Positions 35,241-47,690 of a DNA stretch of 64,000 nucleotides are shown piece after piece. Under the pieces are notes generated by a model. That model was not told the origin of the DNA and did no database searches. It saw only the letters and a program-made list of their open reading frames with translations. The position numbers and the translations under genes were made by a program. The DNA comes from Schistocephalus solidus (lineage: Eukaryota; Platyhelminthes; Cestoda; Diphyllobothriidea; Diphyllobothriidae). The stretch spans positions 62,001 to 126,000 of the forward strand of contig WEDG01005640.1 of the NCBI GenBank assembly GCA_017591395.1. Reading direction: 5' to 3'. Within the stretch, counting starts at the first letter, position 1. Each line of letters begins with the position of its first letter.

Positions 35241-37111
35241 ACATATATAACTTCTCGGCATAGAGCTGTGTGACGTTCTATTTCTGCTAGAGGCCGTCGG
35301 CTCTTCATTGTGCTGTGCATCACGGAATCAATACGCCGTGAGTTTTCACAAGAATGCAAAATAGCCTGTGTCATTGTGGTCACAGACGTGTCATCAGCTA
35401 CGAGTGAGATGTGGGGTTGAGTCATCGTGACCGTGTTTGATTACCGCACCTGCACGCGGACGCCCCGATACTTACGCGAATGAACTGTCGGTCTGCTTTA
35501 ATGACCGTCTCAGGAAGTTTGAGTACGAAGAAAATATTCTAATGGGGGGGCTCGCTGAAGCCGGCGCGAAAGCAAAACTGCCAGCACTTCGTACACCCCC
35601 TCCACCTCCCTGCCTTCGTAAACACCTTTAAAAACAATGTAGTATACACCGGTTAACTAAACCGATTTTAGCGTGGGGCTAAAGCATCAGAGCATAGCGT
35701 GAAAGAAGACGAAGCTATCGGGAGGACAAACCGAGATTTCTGGGCAAGACGAAATCTAAGAAAAATGACATCGAACAATGTCCCCGTGTGAGCACAGCTT
35801 TCACAAATAGGGCAGCTGTTGTCGCAGAAAATTTCAGGATTTTTAAGGGAAACATGCTTTTGATGAAATTATTGCGCCAAGGTGTACTCGTTAGCCAAAT
35901 TTGGTGAAATAATTAAAACGCGGAAATTTCATCGGTGAAGATGGGGTGCAACATGACCAGATGTTCGGAGTAATTTCTGACGAATTAATAGCTAAATTCT
36001 CAACAGGCAATCAGCGTCGAGATCAGAAATGAAGTCCGTTGATGTAATATGAAATATAAATATGATAAATCTTACGACAGAGACTCAGGGTCACACACCA
36101 TCAACCAATAGGGAAAGATGCATGTGCTAATCAATTCAGATTCGATTGTGGGTTTTAAAACGCGGAAGCGGAGATGACTTACATGCGGACTCACATCTCG
36201 GCTGATGGGGCGCAGAAGTTCACTGACATCAAAGCTCGTTCCCCTTTTAAGGGGCTTGGTGTAACTTTCGGTGGTTACTTCCGTATGAGCGGGTGGAGGC
36301 TTCCGAATACCGGGCTTGGTTCACGTCATTAAATAAGCCAACTGGAGAAGCTGGTAAATTTACTGCTTGTAGTCCCCATAAAGTCCCGTTCATGAGTACC
36401 CATTTTATGCTGTACTCCTCGAACTGCCTACCAAGTTCTTCTAACACGGCACTTCCAGCCCACTCGTTAAGCGCACGTTCTCCCAATTTTATTTTCTAGG
36501 GAGGCCAGCCCTTAGGTGATGCCTACGACATGGCGCTTGAACTGTAAGAGATGTATCTACCGAGCTCTGAAGTCGTCCGATCGGATATTTAGGTCGAGTC
36601 CTATGAAACACCCACTGTTGGATTGGGTGTTATTTTAATATCAGGGGTATTCTGTAAATAGGGATTTGTTACACTGTATTTTTAGGTTTATAGTGAACTG
36701 CATCCTCCAAAATGAGACAGAAATGCAATGGTAATGTTGAAACCAGCTGTTGTAAACATAAGCGGTCCTGTACGCTGGTTCGTATTCAGGGATGAACTTC
36801 GACGCACCGAGTTTTTTTAACTGGCTGAAATGACAATTCTAGCATACGGTGGTTTTTCAGTAATGCTTACAAAGTACACTATCCTTGCTAGGTGGAGTAC
36901 AGCAGAAAGCTCAAAAGCCGCAAAGTAAACTTCGTTTTCCGTCAGCCTACGCACTCGAGCGCCAATTCCACGTGAATCTCATTACCCTCTGCTCACATTC
37001 AGTGTGGCGTGAGCCCGGGACTCAGAATGCCAGACAGTCTGAGAGAATAATTAGACCCGGTCTGCAACTCGAGTATTCCTGACCGCCATGGGAAGACGGT
37101 AAAGGCAAACA
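35241..37111. other. Non-coding stretch
   Basis: No gene or repeat recognised. Confidence 0.35.
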
Positions 37112-37472
37112 GGTAAGGATGAGTTGGATGTTTGTCTAAACGGGATAATAGAACAGAAACGCCCCACCCACCCAGCATAGGTGGCCATGCGGTACATTTT
37201 ATTAAGGGTAAAAATTCCCATGTCTTAATCCTACTATAAAAATTACTTGTAACCTTAATCTTAACCCAGCCTAAAACCTCAACCTAAACACTACAGTTAA
37301 CACGAACCAAAATATTAATCCTCAACACAATCCTGATCATAACCCAAAAACTTAATCTAAACATAACCGTAACGTTCACCTTAATCTTCAACTTAATGTC
37401 CCCAGAATTCGGATGAAACCCACATGTATTGCGGTGCTTCCTGTTTATGCAGCCAAACAGGTCATCCTTGCC
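37112..37472 (+). mobile_element. MITE with telomere-like core, copy 4
   Basis: 361 bp, GGTAAGGATGA at the left and TCATCCTTGCC at the right. Subterminal 'gtctaaac / gccaaacag' blocks are also inverted. Flanks ggcaaaca and ggcaaatg match at 6 of 8. The core at 37215-37395 is CCTAA-like but more degenerate. Confidence 0.78.
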
Positions 37473-37481
37473 GGCAAATGG

Positions 37482-37525
37482 GTTAGAAATGGCCTTTCCA
37501 GTCCCCTTGTCTTTGTGGAAAATAT
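37482..37525 (+). mobile_element. SINE body fragment
   Basis: 'gttagaaatggcctttccag' followed by 'ccccttgtctttgtgg' matches the 3' half of the hammerhead body. Confidence 0.55.
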
Positions 37526-37554
37526 TTTGCTCCTTAGGTGTCCTTTCCGTCCCT

Positions 37555-37700
37555 CAAAGCAGCATATTCAGACAGTACACAAGAAGAAGCTCTCCACCAA
37601 CACGACCCACTAGCTTTCGCATTGCGCACTCACTTGACAGCGGCCATCGTTTCGCATACGATGCTACTGAAAGTATCAGTGAGCGCTTCTTGCAGACATC
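37555..37700 (+). pseudogene. Possible PLE GIY-YIG C-terminal fragment
   Basis: Mixed frames give 'HIQTVHKKKLSTNTTH' and 'IAHSLDSGHRFAYDATESI', like the R-I-x-E-H ... T-G-H-x-F region of PLE endonucleases. Short and uncertain. Confidence 0.4.
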
Positions 37701-38194
37701 CGTTACCACTTTTAGAACCTTACCGAAAGCGTTAAAAACTATTGCTACTTTTTAAAGTGGTTTCGCTATCCATTATGAAGACTTAGGAGTACAATTCATC
37801 GAGGTCTACTGACTCCAACCCTGTTTGCTCTGTCTAAAGCCTCACTATGCACAACCTTCGTTCTCCCCTCGTATCACCCGAAGTGAAAATGATCTTAGCA
37901 AATCTGCTGGCGTTTAAGTTTCAAAGTCTGATCCATAGGTTTCCTAAGTATTCCACCTGACGAAACTTCCTGGACAAACTTATTACTATCCAAACGGCCT
38001 CTTGGTCCTCTATCATATGTTCCAGTCTTACCGTAGGACGGAGTTCACAATCTAGCCCTACTGTGGGACAGAATAATAACGTCTGTGTTTTTAGGGGGCT
38101 GCTGCTTAGACCTTTCGTAGGCGATAGCATATCAACAAGCAATGTAATCGACACATGTTGTAGACAAATTAGCATTCCAGAACCTTTAGTACTT
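37701..38194. other. Non-coding stretch
   Basis: Nothing recognised. Confidence 0.4.
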
Positions 38195-38420
38195 CTTCGC
38201 TAAACCTCCCCAAACTGCGCATGAATTAGATTTAAGTGGTAGTAGACTTGCATTGCATCTACCACAGTCTCTCTTTCCTTACCCGCCTGTGTCCGGTGTC
38301 AAGACAGAGTCAAGAAGACCAGAGATGGGGTCGGGCGCTGGTGGCTGGCGCTGCCGGAGACGCTCCTGACCGCGCCGCCACGCCTGAATCATATCCCACG
38401 GAGTGGAAGAGCCATAAGTG
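38195..38420 (-). mobile_element. Zinc-finger LINE 3'-UTR fragment
   Basis: 'tagacttgcattgcatctac' and 'gtgtccggtgtcaagacaga' match 41650-41800 and 51400-51500, followed by 'catatcccacggagtggaag'. Confidence 0.7.
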
Positions 38421-38464
38421 TCACATTAGTGTCAATGTCCTGTCTTATCATTTCTTTGCCAAGT

Positions 38465-38660
38465 CCGGGTTGGTGGGTGATTGTCTGTTCGTGACCCCTG
38501 CCCCCAGCCATTTGCAGTCTTTCGCTTCGCGCGGCAATGAATCAATCGGTGGGCGTCTACTGCTGTACGAATAAATAGCTGGCCAGTAGGGATAAGGGAG
38601 GCCAGTTGGCGCGGTATTGAGGAATTGCGATTCGAGGAAGTTTCCATGGCTCATAGAGTA
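38465..38660. repeat. Dispersed repeat, also at 48655-48835
   Basis: 'gtgacccctgccccca', 'aataaatagctgg', 'agttggcgcggtattgagg' and 'ttgcgattcgagg' align with 'gtgacccttgccaccca', 'aataaatacctg', 'agctggcgaggcactgatg', 'ttcgattatg'. Family unknown. Confidence 0.5.
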
Positions 38661-39139
38661 ACCCCTCCTTTGAACACTTTAGTGGGTGTGTATATGTGAG
38701 CGTGTATGTTTTTCCTTCTGGTGCAAGATGTTGGTTAGGTGTATGATCATCCAACTAAAGGCTAAAAAAGCCCAGACAGTGCTCTATCAATACATCTTCT
38801 GTTTCACCGATATTTAAATTAATTTATCCATCCATTTACATCCATTTCATGCAATGAGTGCCCATTGACTGAAACAAAACTGTCTCAAGCCCTAGTCTTC
38901 ACTAGTTAGTTCGTGTAGGTTAGGTGAAATGTCAAAAGAATCGACACATAAGTACTTACGGGAAATGTGTGTTAATTCAGAGTTTTGACAAGTTCTGTTA
39001 GGGAATCCGGTTTCAGGCCCAACCACATGCTTTCTGAGCCTGCCGCAAAGTCCACAGATCCGCCTGTAGGTCTTCGGTCTGAGGGTTGGAGGGCTGGATC
39101 GAAAGACTTAGGCCTGAAGTAGTCAGTCCTGCACAAGTC
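38661..39139. other. Non-coding stretch
   Basis: Nothing recognised. Confidence 0.4.
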
Positions 39140-40060
39140 CCACAAAGGAAGCAAGGTCACTGCGGACACGAAGAGTGCCAAAAAGTTCCAAACACTTGCA
39201 CAAACACACCCACACACACGCGCGCAGTTTTGCACAACCAGCTTCAATGGTTGGGCGCCTGCGCCCATAGAGTTCACGCTCGCTCAAATACACACACACA
39301 CACACACACTTGCAAGCAGAAATTGAAGTGTTCGCAGCTGAGCAAGGAAGCCGATAAACACGGTATTAAATGACGAGCGGGGGAAATGAGCGTCCGGAGA
39401 CTTACGATTTGAGCTAAGGCGCAGCACAGATGCGCGCTGACGACAACACTAGTGAAGGTATGCAAACACGTGTATGTGTGTGCGTGCGTAAGTGTGCTCG
39501 GGGAAATGAGTTTCGTCGCAGTTTCTGACGCAGCTGACACCAATCACAAGAGTTTAGAGGCGGCACTACAGAAGTGAATTAACTGGGTGGCTGATTGGTT
39601 GTTGCCTAGGGTCTCTGGCGTCGTTGCCGTTCGCGGGCTCATGAGCGTACTGCGATTGGATGGCTGCTCTCGTACGCCGGCTGATTTGGGCGTCGCCCAT
39701 GCCCGTGACGGCGCGCTAGTAAGCTGTCGCTTGGCTACCTGAATTAATGAGCGGGCACGAGTCGCGCTCGTTTGGGTCTCTCCTTCCGCTACCCAGTCTG
39801 CTTTCGTCATAGCAGGACTCACGACTTCCTCTTACTGTGTGTGCGTGTGCGCGCATGTGAGTCACCAAAGCCGAGATTTTTGGTCTACTCTCGGGACTGG
39901 TGTGCACCGCTTGCCTGCGCACAGCAGGAGCAACACACAGGGCAGGTTGCGTCCGAGGACAGACCCGAGAACTGCGTTTGGACCCCAGGCTGGTAACTAT
40001 GGTGACGCTGCCCACGCAGTCGGCCTCGCTGCCACATAAACGTAAGACTGAGGACAGGTA
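39140..40060. promoter_or_regulatory. CpG-dense promoter-like region
   Basis: CpG-rich against an AT-rich background, densest at 39600-39980. ATTGG (inverted CCAAT) boxes lie near 39595 and 39655, and 'gttgcctagg' lies next to the first. There are no TATA box or confident downstream exons; the minus ORF 40102-39716 is unrecognised. Promoter function is inferred from composition only. Confidence 0.3.
39289..39310. repeat. (CA)n microsatellite
   Basis: About ten CA units. Confidence 0.9.
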
Positions 40061-41483
40061 GAAGGCGCTAAGTTTAAATAGGATTATGTATGTCCGGAAC
40101 AAATTGAGAATGGGTGGTGTCTTTTACTGGCATGGCAATATATGAGTCACGATGAGTAAACCTGACATGAGCCATGGAGGCTGAGGCGTTCTTTGAAGGC
40201 GGCTGAAAGTTGCACCATGATGTCTTTCGCGTATGTAAGGTCACCGTCAAAGTATCTATTTTGTTTCAATGAATGATTGCACAGGGAAATGTCAAACAAT
40301 TTTAATTTTAGCTTGCTATACTACCTGCAAACGAGGACATTGCGTGGTTATTTCACGGAAGTTAGTTTTAGTGGACTGAAATGCTCATAATAGTTTCTAG
40401 GTCGAGCTTGCAACAGTGTGTTCCAAATCTTTTAACCTACTTACTCCCATCAGTCTCCAACGACTTTACTAATTTAAAATTAGTATCCGGTTTTGTAAGT
40501 TAAATGACATTGGAAAATCCAGGAGAAGGCTGGTACTCTGAGGGCTACAGGCGGTTCTGTCACATGACGAAGTGTTGGAGAACTACATATATTAGATTTA
40601 CTAGCTCATGAAATGTCAAATAAAATTCGGAAGTGTGTTTTCAACTCGAAAAAGTACTTAATCGGGGTTGTAAGATCAATTATCATGCAGCATAATCCGA
40701 AGATATTTCAGTTTCGTCAGATTGCTGGCTTTGGAGCGACTTTCTTTCCGGCAAAAATCCTTCCATCTGTAAAAACCGACTATTAATCTAATGTGATTTT
40801 TTCCAATTGATTTTCAATGCTCTTGTAAATAGAAATATGTTTTATATAAAACATGCACATAAACATTCTTTATTGTACTCATTTGTAGCAAATTATGTCA
40901 TCTTAAATTTTCATACTTTCATAATTTTTTGGTTTCAAAAAGATTCTAATTATGAGATTTTTAAAACCGTGAAACGTCCCTTGTTAACACTAACACTTGC
41001 CGTAGGGCAAAGGTATACAGCACGTAGTTTGTAAACCCTGAAGGCAAGTGTAACAGCAAGTCAGGTACCAAATTATTCGTGAATTGAAAATTTTTTCGAA
41101 AAAGCGAAAAATACCATTTTTGTCAAGCATAATATTTGAAGATGTAAATGGCTACCAACCGATTGAAAATAATAATATTTTCGTGCATGCTTTCTGTAAA
41201 ACATATTTTAAAGTATAAGGACATAGAAAATCACAAAAAATGCATATTAATTAAGTGGGAATCTTTTACAGCGTGCAGTTTTTGCAGGCAGTCGTAAAGA
41301 AACTCGTTTAAAAGCCGGTATTCTGACCTGAATGAAATACCTCGGGAATGAATATTAAGACCATACAGAAATAATCTTTACGATGCAAAAGCACATTTGA
41401 GAAGTTTGGTTAATATTTTATGAGACAGCACATCAACTGTGTTTCGAGTATGATGAAGCCACAATAGGCATGAAAGTGGTCTT
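40061..41483. other. AT-rich non-coding stretch
   Basis: Nothing recognised. Confidence 0.4.
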
Positions 41484-41567
41484 AGTTCAGTTCAGTTTTA
41501 TTAAGGGAAAGATAGGCGAAGCCTTTGAATTCCCTATTTATTTCAACGACATTGCAACTTAAAAAAA

Positions 41568-41575
41568 GGCTGACA
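41568..41575. repeat. Target-site duplication, left
   Basis: ggctgaca, repeated at 43339-43346. The uninterrupted copy near 787 reads 'aaaaaaggtcgacatataatgg', showing the empty site. Confidence 0.8.
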
Positions 41576-42449
41576 CATGACAGTTTGACCGTCGATTTCG
41601 ACGCGGTCCACCGTATGCTCCACACCAGGTGGTGCAGGGACGGTGACTTGCGCGTGAATTAGTTTTAAGTGATAGTAGCCTTGCGCTGCAACTACCGCAC
41701 TCTCTCCTCCTCCCCCCTCACCTGAGCCCGGTGTCAAGACAGAATCAAGAAAACCGGAAATGGGAGAGGGTGCAGGTGGCTGGCGCGGCCAGAGCCGCCC
41801 CTGGTTGTACCAACACACCTGGCTCGGATCCCACGGAGTGGGAGTGCCATAAAGGCCACCTTAAGAAGGAGCCATTGCAGCCTGACTCTCAGGCCGCCAG
41901 TCAGCCAGTCCACACAAAAACACATTGGGCTGACCACGCGGTCCGAGTTATCCCGTCAGTTGGCAACCTTCCAAGCCACGGCTTTTAGCGCACCGTGATA
42001 GTTTCAAGCGCGTCAGATTGGTTATAGTGAGGAAAAATGCGCTGAGCTGGTGACCTCACTCTCTCCCCCACACCCAAAATCAGACCACAATCCGAACCGG
42101 TCAGTTGTCTGATGTGGGAGTGGGCGCATTGGCTGACGGGTCGGCGTACCCGTCTTCGTGCGCCACAGCACGACCTGGCCCCCATAACACCCACACCAGG
42201 ATTCACTGAAGCAGGGGATATGGAGGAGCCATCGCCGTCTGACTCCCAGTCCACTAGTCAGCCACTCGACACACACAACACATACACTGGGCCAACGGCG
42301 TGGTCTGGTGTAAGCGTCAGATTGGCAGCCTTCCAAGCCACGGTTTCTAGGAAACCGTGATTTTATGAGGTATATTATGATGATTGTGAGTATTGTCTAT
42401 GTATTAGTGTAGATGGTGTGCGCTGATGTGGCTTAGCCTCCGGTGGTTT

Positions 42450-43338
42450 ACCGCAGGTTTTCGTGGAGGCACAAGTGTCCTAATAAGCCCATGCGGTGTG
42501 TAAATGTGCGGGAGCTGTGAGGGCAGTGGAGGCGGGCGCGTCAACTATATGTCGGAGCCCCAGGCACTGGTTCACCAGCCTCCATGCAATGAATTCGCAG
42601 GTGACCGACCAGGCCGATCCGTGAGTTGAAGTTGTGGGCGCAGTGTTGGCATGGGAAATCGGTAGAGTCTGGGGAGATGTAATTCATGAAAGAGGGTGTG
42701 GCAGCGGCGGTAAGAATGGCAGGAGCGAAGGGTCTGCATGATGTATTGGTGTTGTCGGTATTGCGGGGAATTCCACTGTCATTGATGCGCATGTGACCGA
42801 ATAGGCCCATGCAATGAGTGAATGCGCGAGGACAGTGAGGACAGTGGAGGCGACGATCTCTGCTGTGTGTTGGTGCTCCAGGCACTGGTTCACCAGTCTC
42901 TGTACGATGGATTCGCAAGTGACCGACCAGGCCGATGCGTGAGGTGAATGTGCGGTCGCATTGGGGACAGTTTAGGTGAGACTATCCGTCGCTGACGGTG
43001 GTGGTGGTGGTGGTAGTGAAGGCGGTGGTGGTTGCGGTGGTGGGGGTAACAGGCGATGAGTAGAGGGATGTGGTCTCTATGATGGTGGGAGTAATGGAAT
43101 TGATGCCAGGAGTGAGGGTGGGGTAGTCTAAAGGAGGGTTGGCAGAATTTAATGTAGAAGTAGGAATTGTCGGATTGTTGGTTCATTGTGTCCGAAGATG
43201 TCCAACCAGGCCGATTTTCGCGCGGAAGATGCGTTGACAACGTGGGCATGTTGGCAGGGCCTGGGCATCCACGGTGTTGGTCCGGGGCGCTGGTGACTTT
43301 CGTGCCGCTCTTTTGGCCTTGGTGGCGGCGATCCATTT
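42450..43338 (-). pseudogene. C2H2 zinc-finger C-terminus of LINE protein
   Basis: Five finger units can be read from the minus strand. Finger 1 is 'CPRCQRIFRAKIGLVGHLRT' then Q where His is expected. Finger 2 is 'CPQCDRTFTSRIGLVGHLRI' then H, intact. Finger 3 is 'CPHCPRAFTHCMGLFGHMRI' then N in place of His. Finger 4 is 'CQHCAHNFNSRIGLVGHLRI' then H, intact. Finger 5 is 'CPHSSRTFTHRMGLLGHLCL' then H, with the second Cys changed to Ser. An Ala/Lys/Arg-rich block 'AATKAKRAARKS' precedes finger 1. Stops and frameshifts interrupt it. Finger type and linkers 'TGEPVPGAPT' match a LINE family I recognise from diphyllobothriid tapeworms. Confidence 0.85.
43000..43020. repeat. (GGT)n tract
   Basis: Short trinucleotide run within the finger linker. 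Confidence 0.7.
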
Positions 43339-43346
43339 GGCTGACA
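43339..43346. repeat. Target-site duplication, right
   Basis: ggctgaca, partner of 41568-41575. Confidence 0.8.
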
Positions 43347-43374
43347 AATAATGGACGTTGGACGGACAAAAAAA

Positions 43375-45563
43375 TTATAAAATAATGTTACTCAAAACAG
43401 GGAGAAGTATTTTGGATAACGCGTAAATTTTGAATGAGCGTAGGTTTAAGGAAATGTGTGAATGTCTGATGTCGTGGTGGTACATATGGCTGTACTGGTC
43501 AAACTTCCGCTTACAAGTGTCAACGGATGGGAACATGGTGATGTCCGTGGACAGAGCATTCCAGGCCTTAATCACTCTGTTGGAGAAGGAGAACCTTCTT
43601 GTGTCCAGTCTTGCACCAGTCACACGCAGTTTGGCAGGATATCCTCTCAAAGTAGTGGTAGTGGCCAGTTCAAAGAAGTCGCCGGATGCAAGGCGAAAAT
43701 CCTGACCCCGCAGCATGCGAAAGGCTCGTATTAGGTCACCGCGTAGCCTGTCTATAGTCCAGAGGAAACAGATCAAGATTGGACAATCGTGTCTCGTAAG
43801 GAAGGTAGCTTTGACCTCGAACAAGTTTGGTTGCACATCTTTGGACCTTCTCAAGGGCGCTGTGGTCCTTGACAGACCACGGTCTCCAGGCTTGTATGGC
43901 AAATTGTAATTTTGGTCGCACGAAAATTCCGAAGACCTTATTAAATCACCCTTTGTCGAACTTTGCAAACGTCTGCTTAATTAGATACGAGCTTAACATG
44001 GCGAATTTTGCTACTTTTGAACAATGGAACGATGGCTTCAGTGAGGGCATGATCCGTACTCCTAGATCTTTCTGAGCCTCTACCTCTGGTAGCAGGGTGC
44101 GGTCCCGATAGTAAATTCTCTTATGCACGGAGCTGGTTCTGCCAATCCACAGAATATTGCATTTGGTAGCAGTGAATGGGAAGAGTCAGTTGTGTGACCA
44201 TTTCTCATGTCGATGCAAGTTCGCCTGTAAATTTACTTCATCAACTTCGTTGTGGACAACCACCCAAAGCTTAGGTCATCAGCAAACATGGTGGTGTCAG
44301 TGTCCAACCCAGTTACGCAGTCAGCAATGTATATAAAGAAGAGGATAGGGCCAAGGACGGAGCCCTGAGGAACCCCACTCTCAACCGCCACCTCCACCGA
44401 TCGTTGATCGCCAAGATGAACAATATGAAATCGCCCGATCAAGAAGTTTTTGATCCACTTCAAAAGCTTGCCCCTTACCCCAATACGGTTGAGTTTGTAT
44501 AGGAGAAGCTGGTGAGGCACGCTATCAAAGGCCTTCTTGAAGTCTATGTAGACTGCGTGTACCGCATTTCCTTCATCGACCGCTCGAGTCCATAGTTCCA
44601 GACAGCAGAATAAATTGGTTAAACAGGACCTGCCTCTTCGAAATCCGTCCTGCGCGTCAGAGAGAAGATGATGCTGCTCCAGAAACTGCATCAGTTCACG
44701 TTTGATGAATCACTCCATAATCTGGCAACATATGGAGGTGAGACTTACTGGCTGGTAGTTTTTTTGCGAAAGCCAGGCTGCTACTTTTCTGTATCGGGGA
44801 AATCCACGCAGTTTTCCAACCGGGTGGCAATCTGCCTGCAGCGAGGGAGGCTTGGAAGAATAGAAACAAAGGTTCTGCCAACTCTGCGGTCAACTCCTTC
44901 AACAACTTTGCCGGTATTACATCAGGACCTCGTGATTTCGGTTCTTCCAACTTCAGTAAATCCTGCAGAACAATAGGTTCTGTTATGACCACTGAGTCAA
45001 TTTTCAGGATCTCTGCCAAACTGTAGCTATCAGCAGTTAGATTGGACTCCCTCGTAAAATCTGACTGAAAGAACTGAGATAGATGCTCAGCCTTTTTCTC
45101 CTCCTTGCAAAGTTTGACAACTTCATCCGTTTTGAACAACCGGATGAGGTCTTTATTTCGAGTGCACTGCCTAATGTAGTTGTAGAATTCGGGTTTTCTG
45201 CTGCAAAGTTTATCAGGTTACTCTCGAAACTTTGGCGGGCTTTATAAACAAGGCCTTTTCCCTGCTTCTCTGCATCTTGTACTTCGTCAGCGATTCGACG
45301 GTCTTTTCCCTTATATAAGTTTGCCAAAGCTTTCGCTTGCGGTTTACTTCGCTCTTCAGTGTGGTCGGTAGCCACGGGGGCCTGCTGGTGACCTTTTTTC
45401 GAATAGGACAATAGTTGGTTATAAATCCCTGTAATATGGGCTTAAATTCCAACCAACCCAGTGAATGTGTGCATAAATTTTTATTTGGGAAAAATCTCCA
45501 CGCCATATGTTGCATTTGACTGTGATGCTTCGATCGAGGACAGAGAAGAGTGAATATTCCCAC
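43375..45563 (-). pseudogene. LINE reverse transcriptase, frameshifted
   Basis: From the N-terminal side: 'RPPWLPTTLKSEVNRKRKLW' linker (about 45370-45300) and 'LKLEEPKSRGPDVIPAKLLK', with 'LPPGWKTAWISPIQK' (RT start). Then the palm with motif A 'AVYIDFKKAFDSVPHQ', motif B 'ESGVPQGSVLGPILFF' and motif C 'TTMFADDLSFGW', so the catalytic Asp pair is intact. The thumb/C-terminus follows with 'RPKLQFAIQAWRPW', 'VQRCATKLVRG', 'LPYETRLSNLDLFPL' and 'RRFSFSNRVIKAWNALSTD'. At least four frameshifts separate these blocks, so no functional protein is made. Clade placement (CR1/Jockey group) is by motif recognition. Confidence 0.88.
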
Positions 45564-47400
45564 TGTAGGACCATTTTACCAATATGGATACTGGCTATAA
45601 CGCATACCGGAGCTCATGAACCAATTGCATTCGGTGAAGGCTACTGAAGTCAAGGATGCGTAACTACAAATAACCATACATAGGTGTACCTCCACACAAA
45701 GATCAATGAACCACATTTAAACAACACACAGTAAAACAGCTAATGAAAGCACAGCACGGACTGCCTGACTTTGTTGAAGACCTTGCACAGGGCCACGTTG
45801 ACTCGTGAAATTCAGTAGTTGGACTGTGTTTAATCACTGTCAATCTATTACTATTGCAGCACGGATGTGTACAGAAACCTAAAGGGAGGCTAATGTCATG
45901 TTATTTTTCGCAGCTACATAGGCCGACAGGCACAGATAAGTAGGCGGCGTATATGTGAGTGAACAGTGCAAGATGGATAGGGGGAATCAATTCTCTTGAC
46001 ACATCAACGCACTTCTCGCTATAATACATCTTAACGCCTTAAGTCTATCAAGACGCTTTGAAGATCGGGGCCTGAGATCATCACGATTGGTGGGCAAACT
46101 CTGTCCTTCTTAGAACTGGGGTCAGGCCGCAGTGTTTCCTCTCTAATATGACCATTTTAGTACAGCTGTGGCACGCGTTGGCGGTTTAGATCGGTTGCAG
46201 ATAGGCCAACTAGGAAGACTGCCACACAGCCGATCAGGCAGAATACAGAGTCGTATTCAGTGATTGAAACTAGCGTTCCAAACGTCAAATAGGTTAGTTC
46301 CGTCACAACCAATAAGCAAAAACCATCTTCTCGTACCATATTTGCGTTTTGGCAAGATGTTTCCGGGGTACTGACTACTGATCTTTATCGTCAGCCCATT
46401 TGAGCCCATTGGTGAACGCAAAACCTTTTGGGAGGCTTATTTTTAGGTTGAACTATCTCTTGAAGTGGAAAATCTATAATGAAAGGAAAAGTACAAGATG
46501 GGTACTGGAAGACCCTGTTACTGATGGCTTCAAGTAGTTGACTGACTACGACAAAGAACTGAAATCCGGCTTCGTATATTTTTGTAAAGTTATATGCTAT
46601 ATAAGCGCAAATTTTTTATCAGCTGAACGTAGGTAGTTAAACGTCTGATGTTTCAGAACAAATGTTTTGCATCTTTTTATGCAGCGTTTACTATAAAGCC
46701 GGTATTTGCATATAGACACAAGTTCTTGGGCGATACTTCAAGTCTAGATTCCTAAATTCAACTCTTTATTATCCACACTCATTTACAGACAACTGAATTA
46801 AATCAAACGCAGAGGAAGGTTTGCACATTTTTATAATTTAAAATTATAATTTAAAATTTAAAATTACAATTTATAATTGAAAATTTTAACCCAAGTTTCA
46901 AAAGAAAGGTTGACTTGTCCGTTTCAAAGATTTAAGCCTCGTACCCGAACTTTAGTTCTAAAATAGGAGCACTGATCTATGAGAGTTAGTGGACGCAGAC
47001 TACAAGAATTAAAAGTTGTAAATGCACTAGGTCACTTATTTGACAAAACTACATTGAGCGAACAGCACTACACAAGTGAAGAGAATTCTTAAAATCAGTT
47101 AACACACGGATCCTCCACTGATTCAGACCACAGTCTGCCACTAAAAATAGATGGTGCATTTTAATGGATAATTTTCAACTGGTGGCGTGAACTTGAGAGT
47201 TCTAAAATAAGGCAAACAGTATATATCTGAATGCATATTAGAAAATATCAATAATTAATGCTGCTTATATGCACGCGCACGGACAATATTAGCTAATCAT
47301 AATGTTAAACCCTTTGTTGACCGAAATTACAGCATAACAACTGGTATAACACAACATAAATGTAGCATATCACTTCTAAAAATCCTTTAATCAACAACGC
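45564..47400. other. Non-coding stretch
   Basis: AT-rich; the A/T tract 'aatttaaaattataattt' lies near 46840. No gene recognised. Confidence 0.4.
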
Positions 47401-47460
<60 letters not shown>

Positions 47461-47690
47461 ATAACTTGGAACCGACAGAGACAAGGGAGACCCGAATGGC
47501 CATTTCTGGCTTATTAGCCGTCATCAGCCAGTCATACCACAATCCCAAATGTGGAACACCTGGGATTCGGTCCCAAGTTATCAACATATGCTACATGTCG
47601 CTATGCGACCACCTGCGAGGGCTCTAGTCTGAGCTTCAGGGCACAAGTGAACATACATTTTCCTTAAGCAGATCGGTGAGCAACTCACAA
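47401..47690 (-). mobile_element. SINE fold-back copy with (TA)n
   Basis: (TA)n 47401-47459, then the inverted hammerhead body. The element is cut inside the B box and joins module 2 in the opposite orientation (47585-47690). 'ttgataacttgg' and 'ccaagttatcaa' bracket the body as an inverted repeat. Confidence 0.8.
47489..47533 (-). ncRNA. Hammerhead-like motif in SINE
   Basis: Core complete (CUGAUGA, GAAA, AUGGCCAU). Stem I has one mismatch (CGGGUC for CCGGUC). Confidence 0.6.

Larger units (their letters stand above)
41576..43338 (-). mobile_element. Zinc-finger LINE, 3' fragment, nested insertion
   Basis: The 3' 1.76 kb of a LINE whose protein ends in C2H2 fingers, with a long 3' UTR at 41576-42450. 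The UTR contains two related blocks (about 41860-42010 and 42215-42365) with 'ccttccaagccacggttt' and 'cagtcagcca'. Other fragments of this UTR lie at 17.4, 28.9, 38.2 and 51.3 kb. The 5' part (EN and RT) is absent, as expected for 5' truncation during insertion. Confidence 0.85.
41484..45563 (-). mobile_element. CR1/Jockey-like LINE with nested insertion
   Basis: The element runs right to left: 5'-truncated coding region 45563-43375, 3' UTR, then after the insertion (41576-43338) the tail at 41575-41484 ending AATAAAACTGAACTGAACT. The tail matches the fragment at 709-960. The endonuclease domain is missing. Confidence 0.88.

Noticed and set aside
42541..43369. Host multi-finger C2H2 transcription factor gene
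   Set aside because: Finger sequences and linkers match the C-terminus of a LINE protein, flanked by a target duplication and LINE 3' UTR, with mutated ligands and stops.
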